This document shows, in pieces, positions 11,094 to 23,400 of a DNA stretch of 64,000 nucleotides (positions are counted from its first letter, which is position 1; every line of letters begins with the position of its first letter). Position numbers and translations under genes: made by a program. The stretch comes from Bursaphelenchus xylophilus. Its lineage: Eukaryota > Nematoda > Chromadorea > Rhabditida > Aphelenchoididae. The stretch is taken from positions 9,114,001 through 9,178,000 of the forward strand of contig CAJFCV020000006.1 of NCBI GenBank assembly GCA_904066235.2. The letters run 5' to 3'. The notes beneath the pieces were generated by a model. That model saw only the letters and a list, made by a program, of their open reading frames with translations. It was not told the origin of the DNA and ran no database searches.

Positions 11094-14000
11094 CTATGCG
11101 TTAAAGCGGGTTCCTCCGAGGGGATGTTTGCTGTACGACACAACATCTGTCAATTCGTTGAAGTCCTCTAATCCATTATTGCTTCGGACGTTCTTTCTGA
11201 CCTCATTGTTTGGAGGGAGGTTTCTAAAATCGAAAAAATTAATTTCACCGCGAATATTTGATTCTCTTCACAAAATCAATCTAATATCCAATCAAACTTA
11301 CATAAAAGCCTTGAAGATATCCGATCCTCGCTTGGCGAGTTCATCGGCCATATAAACAGGTAGTGGCAGGGAAGTTGGACATGCGCACACTTGATGCATG
11401 GTACTGAGAACTTGCATCAAAGCCTGAAGTTTTTCTGGCTCGATATTGAGCTCATTGGCGATTTCCGAGTATTGGGTCATCTTTGGCACACCCTGAAACA
11501 AAAAAAAATAATCCTCTCATCTCATTTATAACAAAAAACCCCTCTTATTACCACTGCAATGACAAAAAATCCCACGCACCTTCAACGGATTATGTGATTG
11601 GAGATAAAACTCAGTGATGTCACTTCGAGTGACCTTTCTATCGACCACATCTCCGGGCCTAGTATTCTCGATCTTTCCTGCGACAACTTCATAGAATCTC
11701 TTATTGTGTTGTTTCGTGGCGACCACAAAGGAGAACTTGGCAGACGCTTCAGGTCCAACAAAGACGTCCTTGAAACCACTCTTGATAGCCGGCAATTCTT
11801 GTGAAACCGCGTATTGGAATTGTCCTTCGCTGATTCCATCTCTGATGACCAAGACTCGTTTTATTGGACGTCCAGCAGCCTTGGCTCTCTCGCAGAGCTG
11901 CTTGACAGCTTTCCGGAGTTTCTCGGGCTCCACATTTTCCCGTCGAGATTCCTGAAATCATGTACAATTCAATCTCTTTCCAAGATCATAATCAAATTTA
12001 TTTTAAACGCAAAACAAATATAATTTAGGGTCCTAGCACAAAAAAAACATCTCTTTACCTGATAAAAGAAATCTCCGCCAAATATCATTGGATTTTTGGA
12101 CATGTTTGCGCAGATCCCCACCACTGATGGTTGCAGAGATCTCAATCTTCCGCGAGCTTCATTGGCCGCGAACGGATCACCTTCCTTGTCCTGCATCTTC
12201 CTCTTATCAGCTGGCTGAGCCGGTGGCGGATGGGCCACATCATATCCAATAATTAGGAGATCATTTTTGTTTCTGATATCAAATTCTTCAAGCGACTTGG
12301 GGAATACAGGCATATAATTAATTCCAAACGCCTTTGCATTAATCTTCATAACCACATTCTTCAATGTTTGTGGTTTGTCCGCGAGATTCTTCGTGATGAC
12401 CTGCTGAGTCAAAACTTTGTAATAGGCTTCAAACAATTTCAAGGCGTGATGAGACCTGGCTCTTCCATCGTCAATATAGAAGATGTATTGGATCTTATCA
12501 TCACGGGCCTTTTGGAACACCCTTTGGAGATCGTCCAAGTTGATCGCGAGGGTTTGAAGCGGAGGTGGCAAGGCAAGTCCGGCCTTGTTGGCATACCCCA
12601 ACAACTTCGGAATATATTGCCTAAAAATGAGACGTAGCCAAAGCGATGAAAAACTTACTGAACTTGTCTCTGGTCGACAGTTCTTTGGTCGACGACGACC
12701 CACCATTTCTTCAACAGGTTGGCTGGATTGAAAAAGCGCATGTCGACAGCCTCTTTCATAAAGGCTCCATTTGGCATGGGTCTGATGATCTTTTTGCCAG
12801 CCGCTTCAACGTCGCAGACTTTGGATTGGAGTATAGCGACATCATTACTGTTCGCCGAAACGGTGACACCAAATTCCTTCAAGAACTGGGCTCCCTTTCC
12901 ATCGCAAATCTCTCCGATTTTCCGCGTCACAAAGTTATAGCGATCTTGAGGTTGGATTGAGTTCTCCTGAAATGAAAAAAAAAATATCCTCAATTCAAAT
13001 TACCAAGTGTAACACCAAAACCTAAGCTCACCATAACTAATTTTCGGACAGCTTGTTCATTAATCTTCTCAGCTGGGACCAACTGACCTTCCAATGGCTT
13101 AGCGACTTCCAACGGAATGATACAAGTTTTTCCAGGGATGTCGGCCACAACCCCCGGGAGGCGAGTGTCGATGACGACATTGTAAGTGTCTTTATAGTAT
13201 TTGGCCAAGGTTTTGTCAGCAGCGTTACATGAGGGATGTCCCACAGGATCTTTCGTGAGACCACGGACCGCAAATGTGAATCCTTTTCTATGGGTTCCAT
13301 AACAGCGAACCCCCCGGAAGTGCCTCTCAAAAGCCACTCTCACTTGACCAAATTCTTGGAAAATGACACTCAATGGTTTGGTCGAGGTATAGAAAGCTGT
13401 CCTTCTCACTAAAATTCAAAAAAGAATTAAAATCGCCAAGATTACTCACTGTCGGCAACCAACAACGGCCTGATCTTTCCGTTATACTCAGAGACCCTGA
13501 TTCCCTTGGACAATCCAACTCTAATCTCCATTCCAGGGACCATGGGAAGGCACTGCTTGTTGAACAGAGTGCCTGATGCAATGATCTGATAGTCTCCACT
13601 GAAATAGAAAAATTAACAAACGAATCCGAATTATGGCTACCTCAACAACCAAAAACTTACGTATTGACGAGGTACTGACTTGTCAAGATTTCGAGGAATT
13701 GTCTTGGAGAGTGATCGGCCTGTTCTCGGATATTGTCCACTAAAGCGGTTTCCAAATTCGTGAAGTCAAATACTGGCACCTTCGCGTTGGAGGTCACATC
13801 TACTCTGAGGACGTTTCCTCTGGCATAATCTTTTGTCCCCGCTGGCAACTGCTTGGAGTCAATATCGATGGTCTGAAATTAAAGTTTCAGATAAAAATTC
13901 ACAATGAAATACATCGACTCAACAACGAAAATACACCAACAAACTTACAAACTGTTTCATATCCGAGAGTGTGAATAAAGTTCTCTTGCCATCATAAGCG

Positions 14001-14325
14001 TATTTGGGGATCTTGTTCTGTCGATGGAGGTGTTCGATGCAATCAACGCAAGCTGTGCGCTGCAAGATCCTTAGTCCTCTGAAAACAAGCAAAAAATAAA
14101 CAAAGTCGAGATTATAAAACAAAATGAGGATCAAACAACTTACGGATCAACTTGTTTGGTCAAAACTTTCTCAGTTTTTGGTTTGATTAAAGTGATCTCA
14201 ACGTCAAATCGATAAACTTTTCTTCCGGGTTCCACAGTCATTTCAAATATAGTTGACTTTCCCGGGACCGTTTTCCGGCTATCGCCGGAGAGTTTAACTC
14301 CGGCCATTTTCTTGTTCAAGGACAT
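11094..14325 (-). CDS. Argonaute protein, worm-type, probably not a canonical slicer
   Basis: Small-RNA-guided silencing protein. Exons (- order): 14144-14325, 13949-14078, 13661-13872, 13450-13598, 13032-13408, 12659-12966, 12059-12620, 11580-11951, 11302-11492, 11094-11223; 2613 nt, 870 residues, all phases consistent. The start follows a TTTTAG acceptor and a 7-base leader (14326-14332). N and linker regions cover about 1-220, PAZ about 225-350, MID to about 545, and PIWI to the end. Catalytic-type acidic residues are visible in GYDVAHP (about D580), IFGGDFFYQ (about D636) and IRDGISEGQ (about D678). The fourth position, normally the His of YHVL, reads as QYSEI here, so slicing is doubtful. 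GICANMSKNPMIFGGD and the CPTSLPLPVYMADELAKRG block are closer to nematode-specific Argonautes than to the ALG-1 miRNA class; the exact clade needs a tree. Confidence 0.9.
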
Positions 14326-14590
14326 TTCTGACCTAAAATTTAGAAATTAGTGTAACTCTGTAAAGTATAAACACGGAAAATAACTAGAAAAACCGCGGGA
14401 TTTTTCCAACGACACCACATGGCCTGCTCACTTAGAAGGCAGATCGTGAGCAGGCCGTTTGTGAGAAATTGACTCATGTAAGCGTAAAATTTTCTTATTT
14501 TCGAACCCCTAAATAGCCGTAAATTCATCGGTCTCACGGAAAAAATGAAACCTTTGTCGCAATCGCAGATGTGGTTGCATAAACGACAAT

Positions 14591-15069
14591 ATAAGGATGG
14601 TGACATACAAATCAAATCGGGCGGGTCAAAATAACCAAACCTTAATTTTATGGGTGTGCGCGTCTTTTGAATATGCTGTGAATTTGTCGGTCTGTCGGCC
14701 AAAATGGAACGTATAAGGATGGTGACATACAAATCAAATCGGGTTTCCTTTCCAGAAACCGCCATTCCTTGTCTGTTACGCTTCTGGACAAGAAATACGC
14801 AATTCTTGCCTGAGTAGAGAAAAAAAGAAAAAATTCTTCACGGGGAGAGAACAGAATTTACGCAATGTTATGCAATTTGAGACAAGAATTACGCATTTCT
14901 TGTCTAGAGGCCTAACAGGCAAGAAATTGCGGTTTCTGGCCACGAAGCCCGATTTGATTTGTATGTCACCATCCTTATGTTCCATTTTTCCGACAGACCG
15001 ACGAATTCACAGCATATTCAAAAGACGCGCACACTCATAAAATTAAGATTTGGTTATTTTGACCCGCCC
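14591..15069. repeat. foldback (inverted-repeat) element, about 450 bp
   Basis: The left arm, from about 14620 (GCGGGTCAAAATAACCAAA), is mirrored by the right arm ending at 15069 (TTTGGTTATTTTGACCCGC). The arms continue inward through matching AAGACGCGC/GCGCGTCTT, GTCGGTCTGTCGG and TGACATACAAATCAAATCGG blocks to the CCAGAAACCGC words. Arms are about 180 bp with a few mismatches. The ATAAGGATGGTGACATAC block occurs once more outside the left end (14591). No transposase is present, so this is a MITE-like non-autonomous element. It lies about 270 bp upstream of the Argonaute start codon. Confidence 0.75.
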
Positions 15070-15117
15070 TCTTCCCGTTTGTTCATCTGCATCGAAAAAA
15101 TTCCAATAGCTCATTGA

Positions 15118-16264
15118 AATTGGATCCGAAGATCGAAAATACCAGATAAGCAACAAATACGTTTAAATCCAAAAGGTTACAGTAATACAAGATCATATTA
15201 CGGTAATCTAAAGGATTGTTCTCGCGGCTTATCGCCTTCGCCATCCGGTAGGGTCTCAAAAACGTATTTATCAGGGGCAAAGACACCCAGTGAAAATAAT
15301 TTAGAAGAACTTCGTGCCGATTACAATATCCTCCCAGAAAAAATCCACTTTTAGTCTTACCAGGAATGCTTTTACACGGAAATTAGATAGATCCGAGAAA
15401 TAACGACCAACCAGAAGGTCTACAAAAGAAAGACTGAATCAAAACTAGTGGAAAGCGATGGAGAAAACCGATTATGCAAATTTTAGGTCAAAAAAGTAAG
15501 ATTTCAATCAATTTTTAGGAAAAACGAAGCAAAGGTGGAACCTTCGATCAGAAGACGCGTCGATTTTCGAAGAAACAATTAATTTCTCTTTCGAATCATC
15601 CAATCGGCCAAATCGAAAAGGAAGGGCCAACCATCCCATCAGCGATCGGAAAGTATTTATGATCGAAGTGTCGGAAATGGGAAGGATCCAATTCGGAGAA
15701 CAACACAAAGACATTATGTTAATCTAGGACCACGGTCGTGGCCAAAAATGCGCATCTTTCCAAACAAAAACCCCCTTAATTGTACCATTTTGACCGATTG
15801 GCGAAGAACGCTCAACCCCACTCAAACGAAGGACTTTCAAAAAAGAGTCTGGAGCAGAGAAAACTCCAGCTACTCTTGCGATGGCTATCAGTAAAAGATT
15901 GATTTCATTCTTATCGATTTGCAGATTTCAAAAAATTTTAGATACCCATAATAAAAAAACATTCAAAACCCTGGAGAATAAAACCGCAAAACTGTTCACT
16001 TCCAATTTGTTTGGCTCGTTCTCGACCGTTCTCGGTTATTCGAGAACATCAGAGAAGAGAACGCCTCTTTTTACATTTCCGAAACATAGATATCAATATG
16101 ATGAAGAAATCGATCAATTGGAAACGTCCCCAAACAATGATGAAGTAAGGGAAATTTGGAGTAAACAACAAACAGTTCGCAAAAAAATTGCAAGTAGAAA
16201 GTCCACGTGCCCGTTCCGAAAAAAATTCTCCTCAAGTTCAACTATAATAAACAAGAAAACGTAG
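15118..16264 (+). other. unresolved coding-like stretch with alternating open frames
   Basis: Four successive + strand blocks are open and look coding, rich in Lys, Asn, Ser and Arg: 15118-15354 (frame 1, ends TAG), 15500-15727 (frame 2, ends TAG), 15727-15894 (frame 1, ends TAA) and 15881-16264 (frame 2, starts with ATG, 127 codons). Breaks fall near TTTTAG words that resemble acceptors, but I cannot find donors that join the blocks. It may be a fast-evolving multi-exon gene, a decayed gene or a repeat-derived frame. No domain is recognised. Confidence 0.3.
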
Positions 16265-16292
16265 ATTTCATACTCAAAAACCCGTCCCTAGG

Positions 16293-16314
16293 CTGTTCCG
16301 ACTAGTCGGAACAG
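16293..16314. other. 22-bp perfect palindrome
   Basis: The left half CTGTTCCGACT is followed directly by its reverse complement AGTCGGAACAG, with no spacer. It lies about 400 bp upstream of leo-1, just after the unresolved coding-like stretch. It could be a dimeric-protein binding site or a chance hairpin. Confidence 0.6.
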
Positions 16315-16717
16315 GTAGAAAGACCTAACCAGCTGAATATTGCCTCAAGCAATCTTCACAAATCCAAAAAATGTATCATGAGGTTAGTTACTACAAGATC
16401 AGAAGGCAGATTCAAGGCATGTGGAGGGGATGGAGCAAGTCGTACCTCGGTGTACAGAATGTTTGGCAGGAATGGGCCGAATGACGCATTTTTGTAAGCC
16501 CATAAGATGACATATTTTTTGGACAAAACACGCGCCAACCCGTACTGCGCCCACACTCCTTCGGATTGGAGAGACGTCTTATACGATGGAAGATTTCCAA
16601 AGCGAGAAAATAGCAATAACAGGGAGAAGGTTGCGCGCCATTTGCTGTTTTTGGTAAAAGCAAGGTCTTTTTTGTATATCTGATGTTTTTAGCACTAATT
16701 TATGGATTTTTAGAGAC

Positions 16718-18584
16718 ATGGGATTGGAGTCGAAATTTGGAGACTCTTCGGACGAGAATTCTTCAGAAGACGAGCGAAAACAGAAGGATTCCAGCGACGA
16801 TAGCGATAATTCAAGTTCAAACCATTCCGATGAAGAGGAAGACCGAGTGAAGAAGGTAATTTTTTCTTTGATTTTTTTCCTTGGTTTAGGTCTTCAAGTC
16901 CTTTATGGATAATATTCCTCTTCTTGCAGAATGCTAGTAAATCTTCGGACGACGACGATGAGGAAGACAAATCCCCTAGAAAGAAGCCAACAATAGCTTC
17001 AGACTCTTCCGATTCGAGTGCAGCCTCTTCTCCAGAGCCACCAAAGGCTTCGAAATCTCCGGAATCGGCGAAATCAAGTGATAAAGATGATAGTGATAAG
17101 GAAGTGGATGGAAAAGGCGACAATGAGGACAAGTCTGATAAGTCCGACGACGATGACGACGTTGTAAGTTCTCTTCTATTTTTGGTTTCTTGTTTTACAC
17201 CGAATATATTATCCATGTTGTTCTAGAGAGGAAAGACAAAAGCTGATGCGATTTTTGGCAATGCCTTAAGCTCCAGTGAGGATGAAGAGCCAAAGAAGGA
17301 AGAGCCAGAAGAGGACTTGACTCCAGAGGAACGAGAGCGACGAGCAGAAGCTATGAGACAGCTTGCTGCGTCTTCAGATGAGGATGGTAAGCAGATTTTC
17401 GTGGTTAATATAAAATTTGGCCTCTTTTCTATTCAATTTCTGTGGTAATTGCCTGAAATTTTGCATACTACTGAAATATGGTTTCAGAAGGTCCTCGACG
17501 TCAGATTATGGAACTAACAGACTCCTATCCCAACTTGAAGATCAATCTCGGAAAGGGTGAGCCCATCTTCTTCCGGCCTCCAAATTTCCTCTCAATCGAA
17601 CCCAAGCCCTTCAACAATCATCCAGAGGCCTATCAACGCGAGGTTGACGACGACGAAATCATTGATGAAGAAGGAAGAGCCCGGCTTAAATTAAGAATTG
17701 AGAATACAATAAGGTGGCGATGGGTAAAGGATCCAAAAACCGGCGAGTACAAGAAGCAATCCAACGCAAAAATTGTCAAATGGTCGGATGGAACGTAAGC
17801 CGCATTTCTTTTGCAATTTTCTCGATTTAGGATGTCGATGTATCTTGGCGATGAGATTTTCGAAGTCCAACGACAAGATGCCATGCCAAACATGCATCTG
17901 TACACACGTGTGGGTCCAGCTTTGCAGGCTCAGAAGATCTTCAAGCATAAATACACATTCCGACCGCATTCGACGGACACGGTAACTCATAGAAAATTGA
18001 CAATGAACATGGCGGATAAGACAAATAAGGGACCTAAAGTGAAGTTGATGCATGAAGTTGGGCTGAATCCAGAGAGTCAAAGAAAGGTAAGGGTGATTAC
18101 AGCTTTGGATGGGAATTGGAGCTGGTTTTAAGATATATTTGAGATGAAATATACATTACACTTGATTTTATTGTAGGAGATGGTCAAAAAAGAAGAAGAA
18201 GCACTCCGAGCTGCCGCCAGAAGATCTGCACAACAAAGGAGAGTCCGAGAGAGAGCTAGAGAAGTTGGCCTTACCAGTGGATTCATCGAAGGAGACGATT
18301 CAGGAGGTATTTTTTGTTATATTGCACTTGTTATTTTTCGATATCAAAGTTATAAGAATTTTGTCATATTTTTAGATGAGGGTGATCTGGGAGCAATTAA
18401 AAGGAACTTCAAGCAACAGCGACCCTATCATTCTTATTATTCGGATGATTCTGAAGAGGATGAGAGATCCAGAAGAGTCCTCAGAGAAGCCAAAATCATC
18501 GATTCGGACTCTGATGACAATAATGCAACAACCTCCAGGGAACGCAAAAAGCATAGAATTATTGACTCGGATGATGAGGATTAA
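16718..18584 (+). CDS. leo-1: RNA polymerase-associated protein LEO1 (Paf1 complex)
   Basis: Subunit of the nuclear Paf1 complex that travels with RNA polymerase II and supports elongation and histone modification. Exons: 16718-16855, 16930-17163, 17227-17386, 17488-17794, 17831-18086, 18177-18306, 18376-18584; 1434 nt, 477 residues, phases agree. The N-terminal third is a Ser/Asp/Glu/Lys-rich disordered region. The conserved Leo1 domain spans about residues 178-345 and includes LGKGEPIFFRPPNFLSIEP, the block ENTIRWRW, VKWSDGTMSMYLGDE and LYTRVGP. A basic helix (about 365-410) and a Ser/Asp-rich tail ending IDSDDED follow. The start lies 4 bases after a TTTTTAG acceptor, as for a trans-spliced mRNA. 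The stop is only 54 bp from the large foldback element, so the 3' UTR may enter it. Confidence 0.95.
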
Positions 18585-19070
18585 ATATGGGGGTTTTTAG
18601 AAGGAAAATTACATTTAATGTATTGAATAACTTACAATTAAAACACGATTTCTGAGTCAGTGAAGCAGCTTTCAGTTAGGCCGTGACATAGAAAATTTCG
18701 ATCTCGGGTTTTTTGCCTTAGTGTAACCGCCATCGTCCTATAAATCCATTGGCAAAACAGTTTTCCCTACCCCCGCCGTTAACACAGTTATTTTTACAAT
18801 TTATTGTTTATACAGTAATCCACAGTAACTCAGTAATGACCTTACACACCTTCGTGAAGTTGTGTATACTGATGTTTTCGAACTCGTAGATTTCAAAAAA
18901 AGTGGTTTTGACTCATTAGGATTACTGTAACATACCAAACTGCCGATACGACCGCCAAAAATCGGCCGTAAAAAGTTTGTTTCTGAAAACCCACAGCTGA
19001 TTTTTACATATGTTAATCAGCATAAAATTCTGCCCTATAAACGTTAAAAAAAAGTCCAAAAAGTGGGGCG

Positions 19071-19145
19071 GCATTTTTCATGGTATAGTGGTTTTCGGTC
19101 AGAACTACCAATCCAGCGTCCCGAGTTCGAGTCCGCCTGGATGCA
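19071..19145 (+). ncRNA. tRNA-like sequence in the left arm of the foldback
   Basis: A box TGGTATAGTGG and B box AGTTCGAGTCC have tRNA-like spacing, and the ends (GCATT... and ...GATGC) pair as part of an acceptor stem. The T stem does not pair well, so this is a degenerate tRNA or a tRNA-derived SINE promoter, not a working tRNA. Confidence 0.45.
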
Positions 19146-19972
19146 AAAACCAAAAATAAAACGTAAATTAGCTTTAATGTGGTCTTGAGGTCCGTATGAG
19201 GGAGACTGAATAATTTTAGACATAGATGATATCCTTAGTTGAGATAAAAATGGATTTTATATAATTTTAGATGATAAATTCGTGAAAAATAAAACGTCTT
19301 CAAATAGCTTGAAATTGATAAACGATCTTCTAGGAATAATTCTAAGCAACTTTTCCGTTGGCTTTTTTTGATTGCTTACTGTAACATGGAGTACTGTAAC
19401 ATAAAACCCGATTTAGTTTTTCACATACCACAGAGCGCAGAGGCATCGGACTATCACTGTTATGATAGAAATGGTTAAGAATGAGTCGGTTGGGACACCA
19501 AAATGTTTCTATGACCGTACGATTCAAAAGCCCTGAGAAATCTCCCGAAGTTTCACCAATTGACGATGATATGAATACACACTGGAATAGAGATGGAATT
19601 TTATTTTAAATATGCAGCGCGTATGGTTTCAACCGTTTGAAAAAGATAACCAAAAAAATTTAAAATTTTCGTTGAAGAATTTAGAAGAAAACCACGGTTA
19701 AAGAAAAAGAGTTTTATGTTACAGTACTCCATGGTACAGTAAGCAATCAAAAAGAGCTAACGGAAAAGTTTCTTAGAATTATTCATAGAAGAGCTGTTAT
19801 CAATTTCAAGCGATTTGAAGACGTTTTATTTTTCACGAATTTATCATCTAAAATTATATAAAATCTATTTTTATCTCAAATAGAGATATCGCACATGTCT
19901 AAAATTATTCAGTCTCCCTCATACAGACCCCAAGACCACATTAAAGCTAATTTACGTTTTATTTTTGGTTTT

Positions 19973-20047
19973 TGCATCCAGGCGGACTCGAACTCGGGAC
20001 GCTGGATTGGTAGTTCTGACCGAAAACCACTATACCATGAAAAATGC
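19973..20047 (-). ncRNA. tRNA-like sequence in the right arm of the foldback
   Basis: This is the mirror copy of the left-arm tRNA-like sequence, same boxes, on the - strand. Transcripts from the two copies would converge across the spacer. Confidence 0.45.
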
Positions 20048-20469
20048 CGCCCCACTTTTTGGACTTTTTTTTAACGTTTATAGGGCAGAATTTTATGCTG
20101 ATTAACATATGTAAAAATCAGCTGTGGGTTTTCAGAAACAAACTTTTTACGGCCGATTTTTGGCGGTCGTATCGGCAGTTTGGTATGTTACAGTAATCCT
20201 AATGAGTCAAAACCACTTTTTTTGAAATCTACGAGTTCGAAAACATCAGTATACACAATTTCATGAAGGTATGTAAGGTCATTACTGAGTTACTGTGGAT
20301 TACTGTATAAACAATAAATTGTAAAAATAACTGTGTTAACGGCGGAAGTAGGCAAAACTGTTTTGCCAATGGGTTTCTAGGACGATGGCAGTTATATTAA
20401 GGCAAAAAACCCAAGATCGAAATTTTCTATGTCAAGGGCTGCTACACTCACTCAGAAATCGTGTTTTAA

Positions 20470-23400
20470 TATTGTTGTGATCTTCATTTAGTTATAAATT
20501 GTTGGAATATCATTCATATGGGGGATTAATGTCTCCTTGATTGTTACGCTACGATCTTGCTATCAGCTTCAGTTTTGTTTGGCGATTTTTACCTTGTTTA
20601 TTTGCATTTGTCATGTGTAATATAATTTTTTGAATTTTTTGGACTGGGATTGGGACGTTTAGAATTTTTGGCCTTCTTATGGAAATTTTTGGCCATTCAT
20701 CTTTCCTTTTGTCATGATTCCCACCATTTTCCCGTCTTTTTCGCAAAACGAAAATTGAAATTCGTACAAAACCAAAAGCCGTTTCGTCTCCCTCCCTCGC
20801 CTCGCTTTCGTATTGATCAAACAAACCAAACTTTCCGAAGGGCCCTGTTTCGAACTTGAATCACCCTCCTTCGTCTTGTTGGTCACCAATTCCCGTCATA
20901 TCTTTATCGTGGTTTAGATGACTAAAGTAATTTTTTTGATTTTTTCTTGGTCCAAGATTCTTTTTTTGACAAGCCAGTTTGTAGGAGACGTATTTTACAC
21001 GGTTTCTGTCTTTATCGAAAATTTTTATTTTATTTTTGATACCAATTATTTACATTTGCCGATATTATCCTTGATGGATATGGTCCATTAAAATTGTGTT
21101 GTGTGACAAAGTGCCGGTCCGAATTTCTCACTTGAATGCCTTTTTATGTTTTATTGGAAATTTTTATGGGGTTTTATTATATTCGAAGCATGTTTATCAT
21201 CTTCAACCTTCTTTTTGTTTGCTTTTTCTTGAAAATTGGCTTGTTTAAGGGTGAAAATGTGCAATCTAAATCTTATATTTAATATTTTTAGGAGTTTATG
21301 ACATCGTGAAGATAGGAATTGTCACAGTTCGAATAAGTTTTCTCAAATTTTTATTTTTTTTTACCTAATACACAAAAAAATGAAAAATAAATTAATACTG
21401 TAATTACCGATTCATCCTCCAAAAAAATCCGAATGCTTCGGAACACATCTAAATTGTAATGAATACTCTAATTCCCTCCAGAAAGTCTTCATTCCCCTCC
21501 AAAACCACTTTTTTACGACCTTATAGTAAGTTGAATTTTAATCAGAAAAGAGATTATTTTTGATATTCCCTTAGGGACGTTCAGGTGGAGGACTTCGTCT
21601 TTCTTCTTTCTTTTCCATTGTCAATTGCTTTTTTATTCGATAAACAAACATTTGAGGGAACTTATTTTTTAAACTTTCGTTTATTGATATTGGATTTTTA
21701 AGGTGATTTGAGGGGAAATAAGTAGTTTTTGAAGATTGATTATAGGTTTTAATTGTTTGAAATATCATTTACAAGTCCTAGAAAGAAAGAATTTACCTAG
21801 TTTTACCTTATTTTAGGTCAAAATTACAGTAGGACTTATATTATTTTAGATTTTTTGGACGAAAAGTCGAAAAACTTGAAGCATTCGTATTTTAAATCCA
21901 ATGTTTCAATAAATTTCCGGCCCAAGAATGCTGTTTACCCTCCCCTCCACACCCTCCAACCAACCGAATATTGTTTTCGATATCAGTTCGGGCTTATCTT
22001 GAGTGGCTTTTCCCCGTCTTGGGAGGGGTCAAACCTAAAGTAAAGTGAGTGAAAAGGAGGCCAGAAATGTGTGTTTCAAGTCCAGAATTTCCAAATAAAA
22101 CGACTTGAGGCGGAAGAAACGGAACGTCTATTCTTCCCCCCACAATTGTTTTCTTTTTGGCACTTTCTTGCTTTCCGTTTTTTTGGGATGATTGAACGCC
22201 GTTTTTCAGGGTTTGCAGAAGGTGATATGCGGAAAAATTTAGGAGGATTTTGACAATTTTTTTCGTTACACTTTGTGTTGTAGTAGATTTGATGAGATAA
22301 TAATTTCATTAGGTACCTCTCAAAACTTAGTTTTCTTCCAGAAACTTTATTTTTGAGCTGTATTGAGCATTTTACCAAAGGGCTACTTCGAAAATTTGAA
22401 GAGTTTGCATAATTTTCCGGATATTCACATTTTGTTTTAGTTCTTTTGGAGTACGTGCGTGTAGTCGTAATGCGATTCACAGTTTAATTTTACCATTAGG
22501 CATGTTTTGAGACCAAATTTATATTATCTATGGCATTTTTTGCTGACTTTCTTGGGCTTCACTGTGACCAACGCCAGTATTTTTATGGCGTCTGTGGTGA
22601 TTCTAGAGTACTAAAGACAAAGTCTATGTAATGTAATGATTGTAAAATAGGTTCTTCATGGCAGTTTTTAGAGATAAATTTTATATTATCCATGGCACTT
22701 TTTTGATGATTTTTTTGTTGCTTTTGTTGTCGAAATTGAGCAAATTTTTCCTACACTGGAATTTAGAGGACTATCAGAAATATTTGTGACCGGTTTTATG
22801 TCAATTTTACAGTTGCAAAATACGTTATGACCCAATATGTTTTTTTCCACTTTGTCTCTGAATTAGACTCATTTCTCCCTCTTAATCTCGTTCCCTCCCA
22901 TTACCTTCGATCCTCCACGTTTTACCGATTCCTTTCACTGATTGTTTCCCCCGTCAACGACTGATTTGACAAAGCAACCAATGTTTATTTTCCGTTTTCT
23001 TCGCGCAAAGGTCATGGTGACGAAGGAATCAGGGGAAATTTTACTGGCGAATATCCCCGGTGCATCTTTTTATGGAACCCGATGTTTATTTTTCCCTGTT
23101 GGAGATCTGTTTACGTCAGATTTTTTTGGTAAACGTTCCGTTTCGTGAATCAGTTTTTGTAGGCAAAAGACGAAAAGTTTTTTGGCTCGGGAATTGAAAG
23201 TTTAGGACGACAAATTTTTTAAGAATGCTTTAAATTATGGGTGACTTTTAAAATACGCATACTTTCACCTTGATGAAGTTTTTGGGATGATTTTTTATAT
23301 TACACTGGATGGCCAAAGGAAATTTGTTTTTTTTTTTGATTTTTTGCTTTTTTTCAAATTAGGTTTTGTATTCTAATTGAATATATAGGCCTCAAGGATA

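Larger units (their letters stand above)
18638..20469. repeat. 1.8 kb foldback element with tRNA-like sequences in both arms
   Basis: Left arm 18638-19407 and right arm 19711-20469 are reverse complements of each other with a few small differences; the spacer is about 300 bp. The outer ends read TTAAAACACGATTTCTGAG and its complement; the outermost TTAA could be a target duplication of piggyBac type, but symmetry prevents proof. No transposase frame is present. Each arm has a TGGTATAGTGG box and an AGTTCGAGTCC box, the two internal RNA polymerase III promoter elements. The near identity of the arms suggests recent formation or gene conversion. Confidence 0.85.

Noticed and set aside
16356..16663. 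Two overlapping - strand frames upstream of leo-1
   Set aside because: Overlapping frames with no domain, no splice signal and no consistent codon pattern.
19071..19145. Functional tRNA gene in the foldback
   Set aside because: A and B boxes are present but the T stem does not pair; called tRNA-like only.
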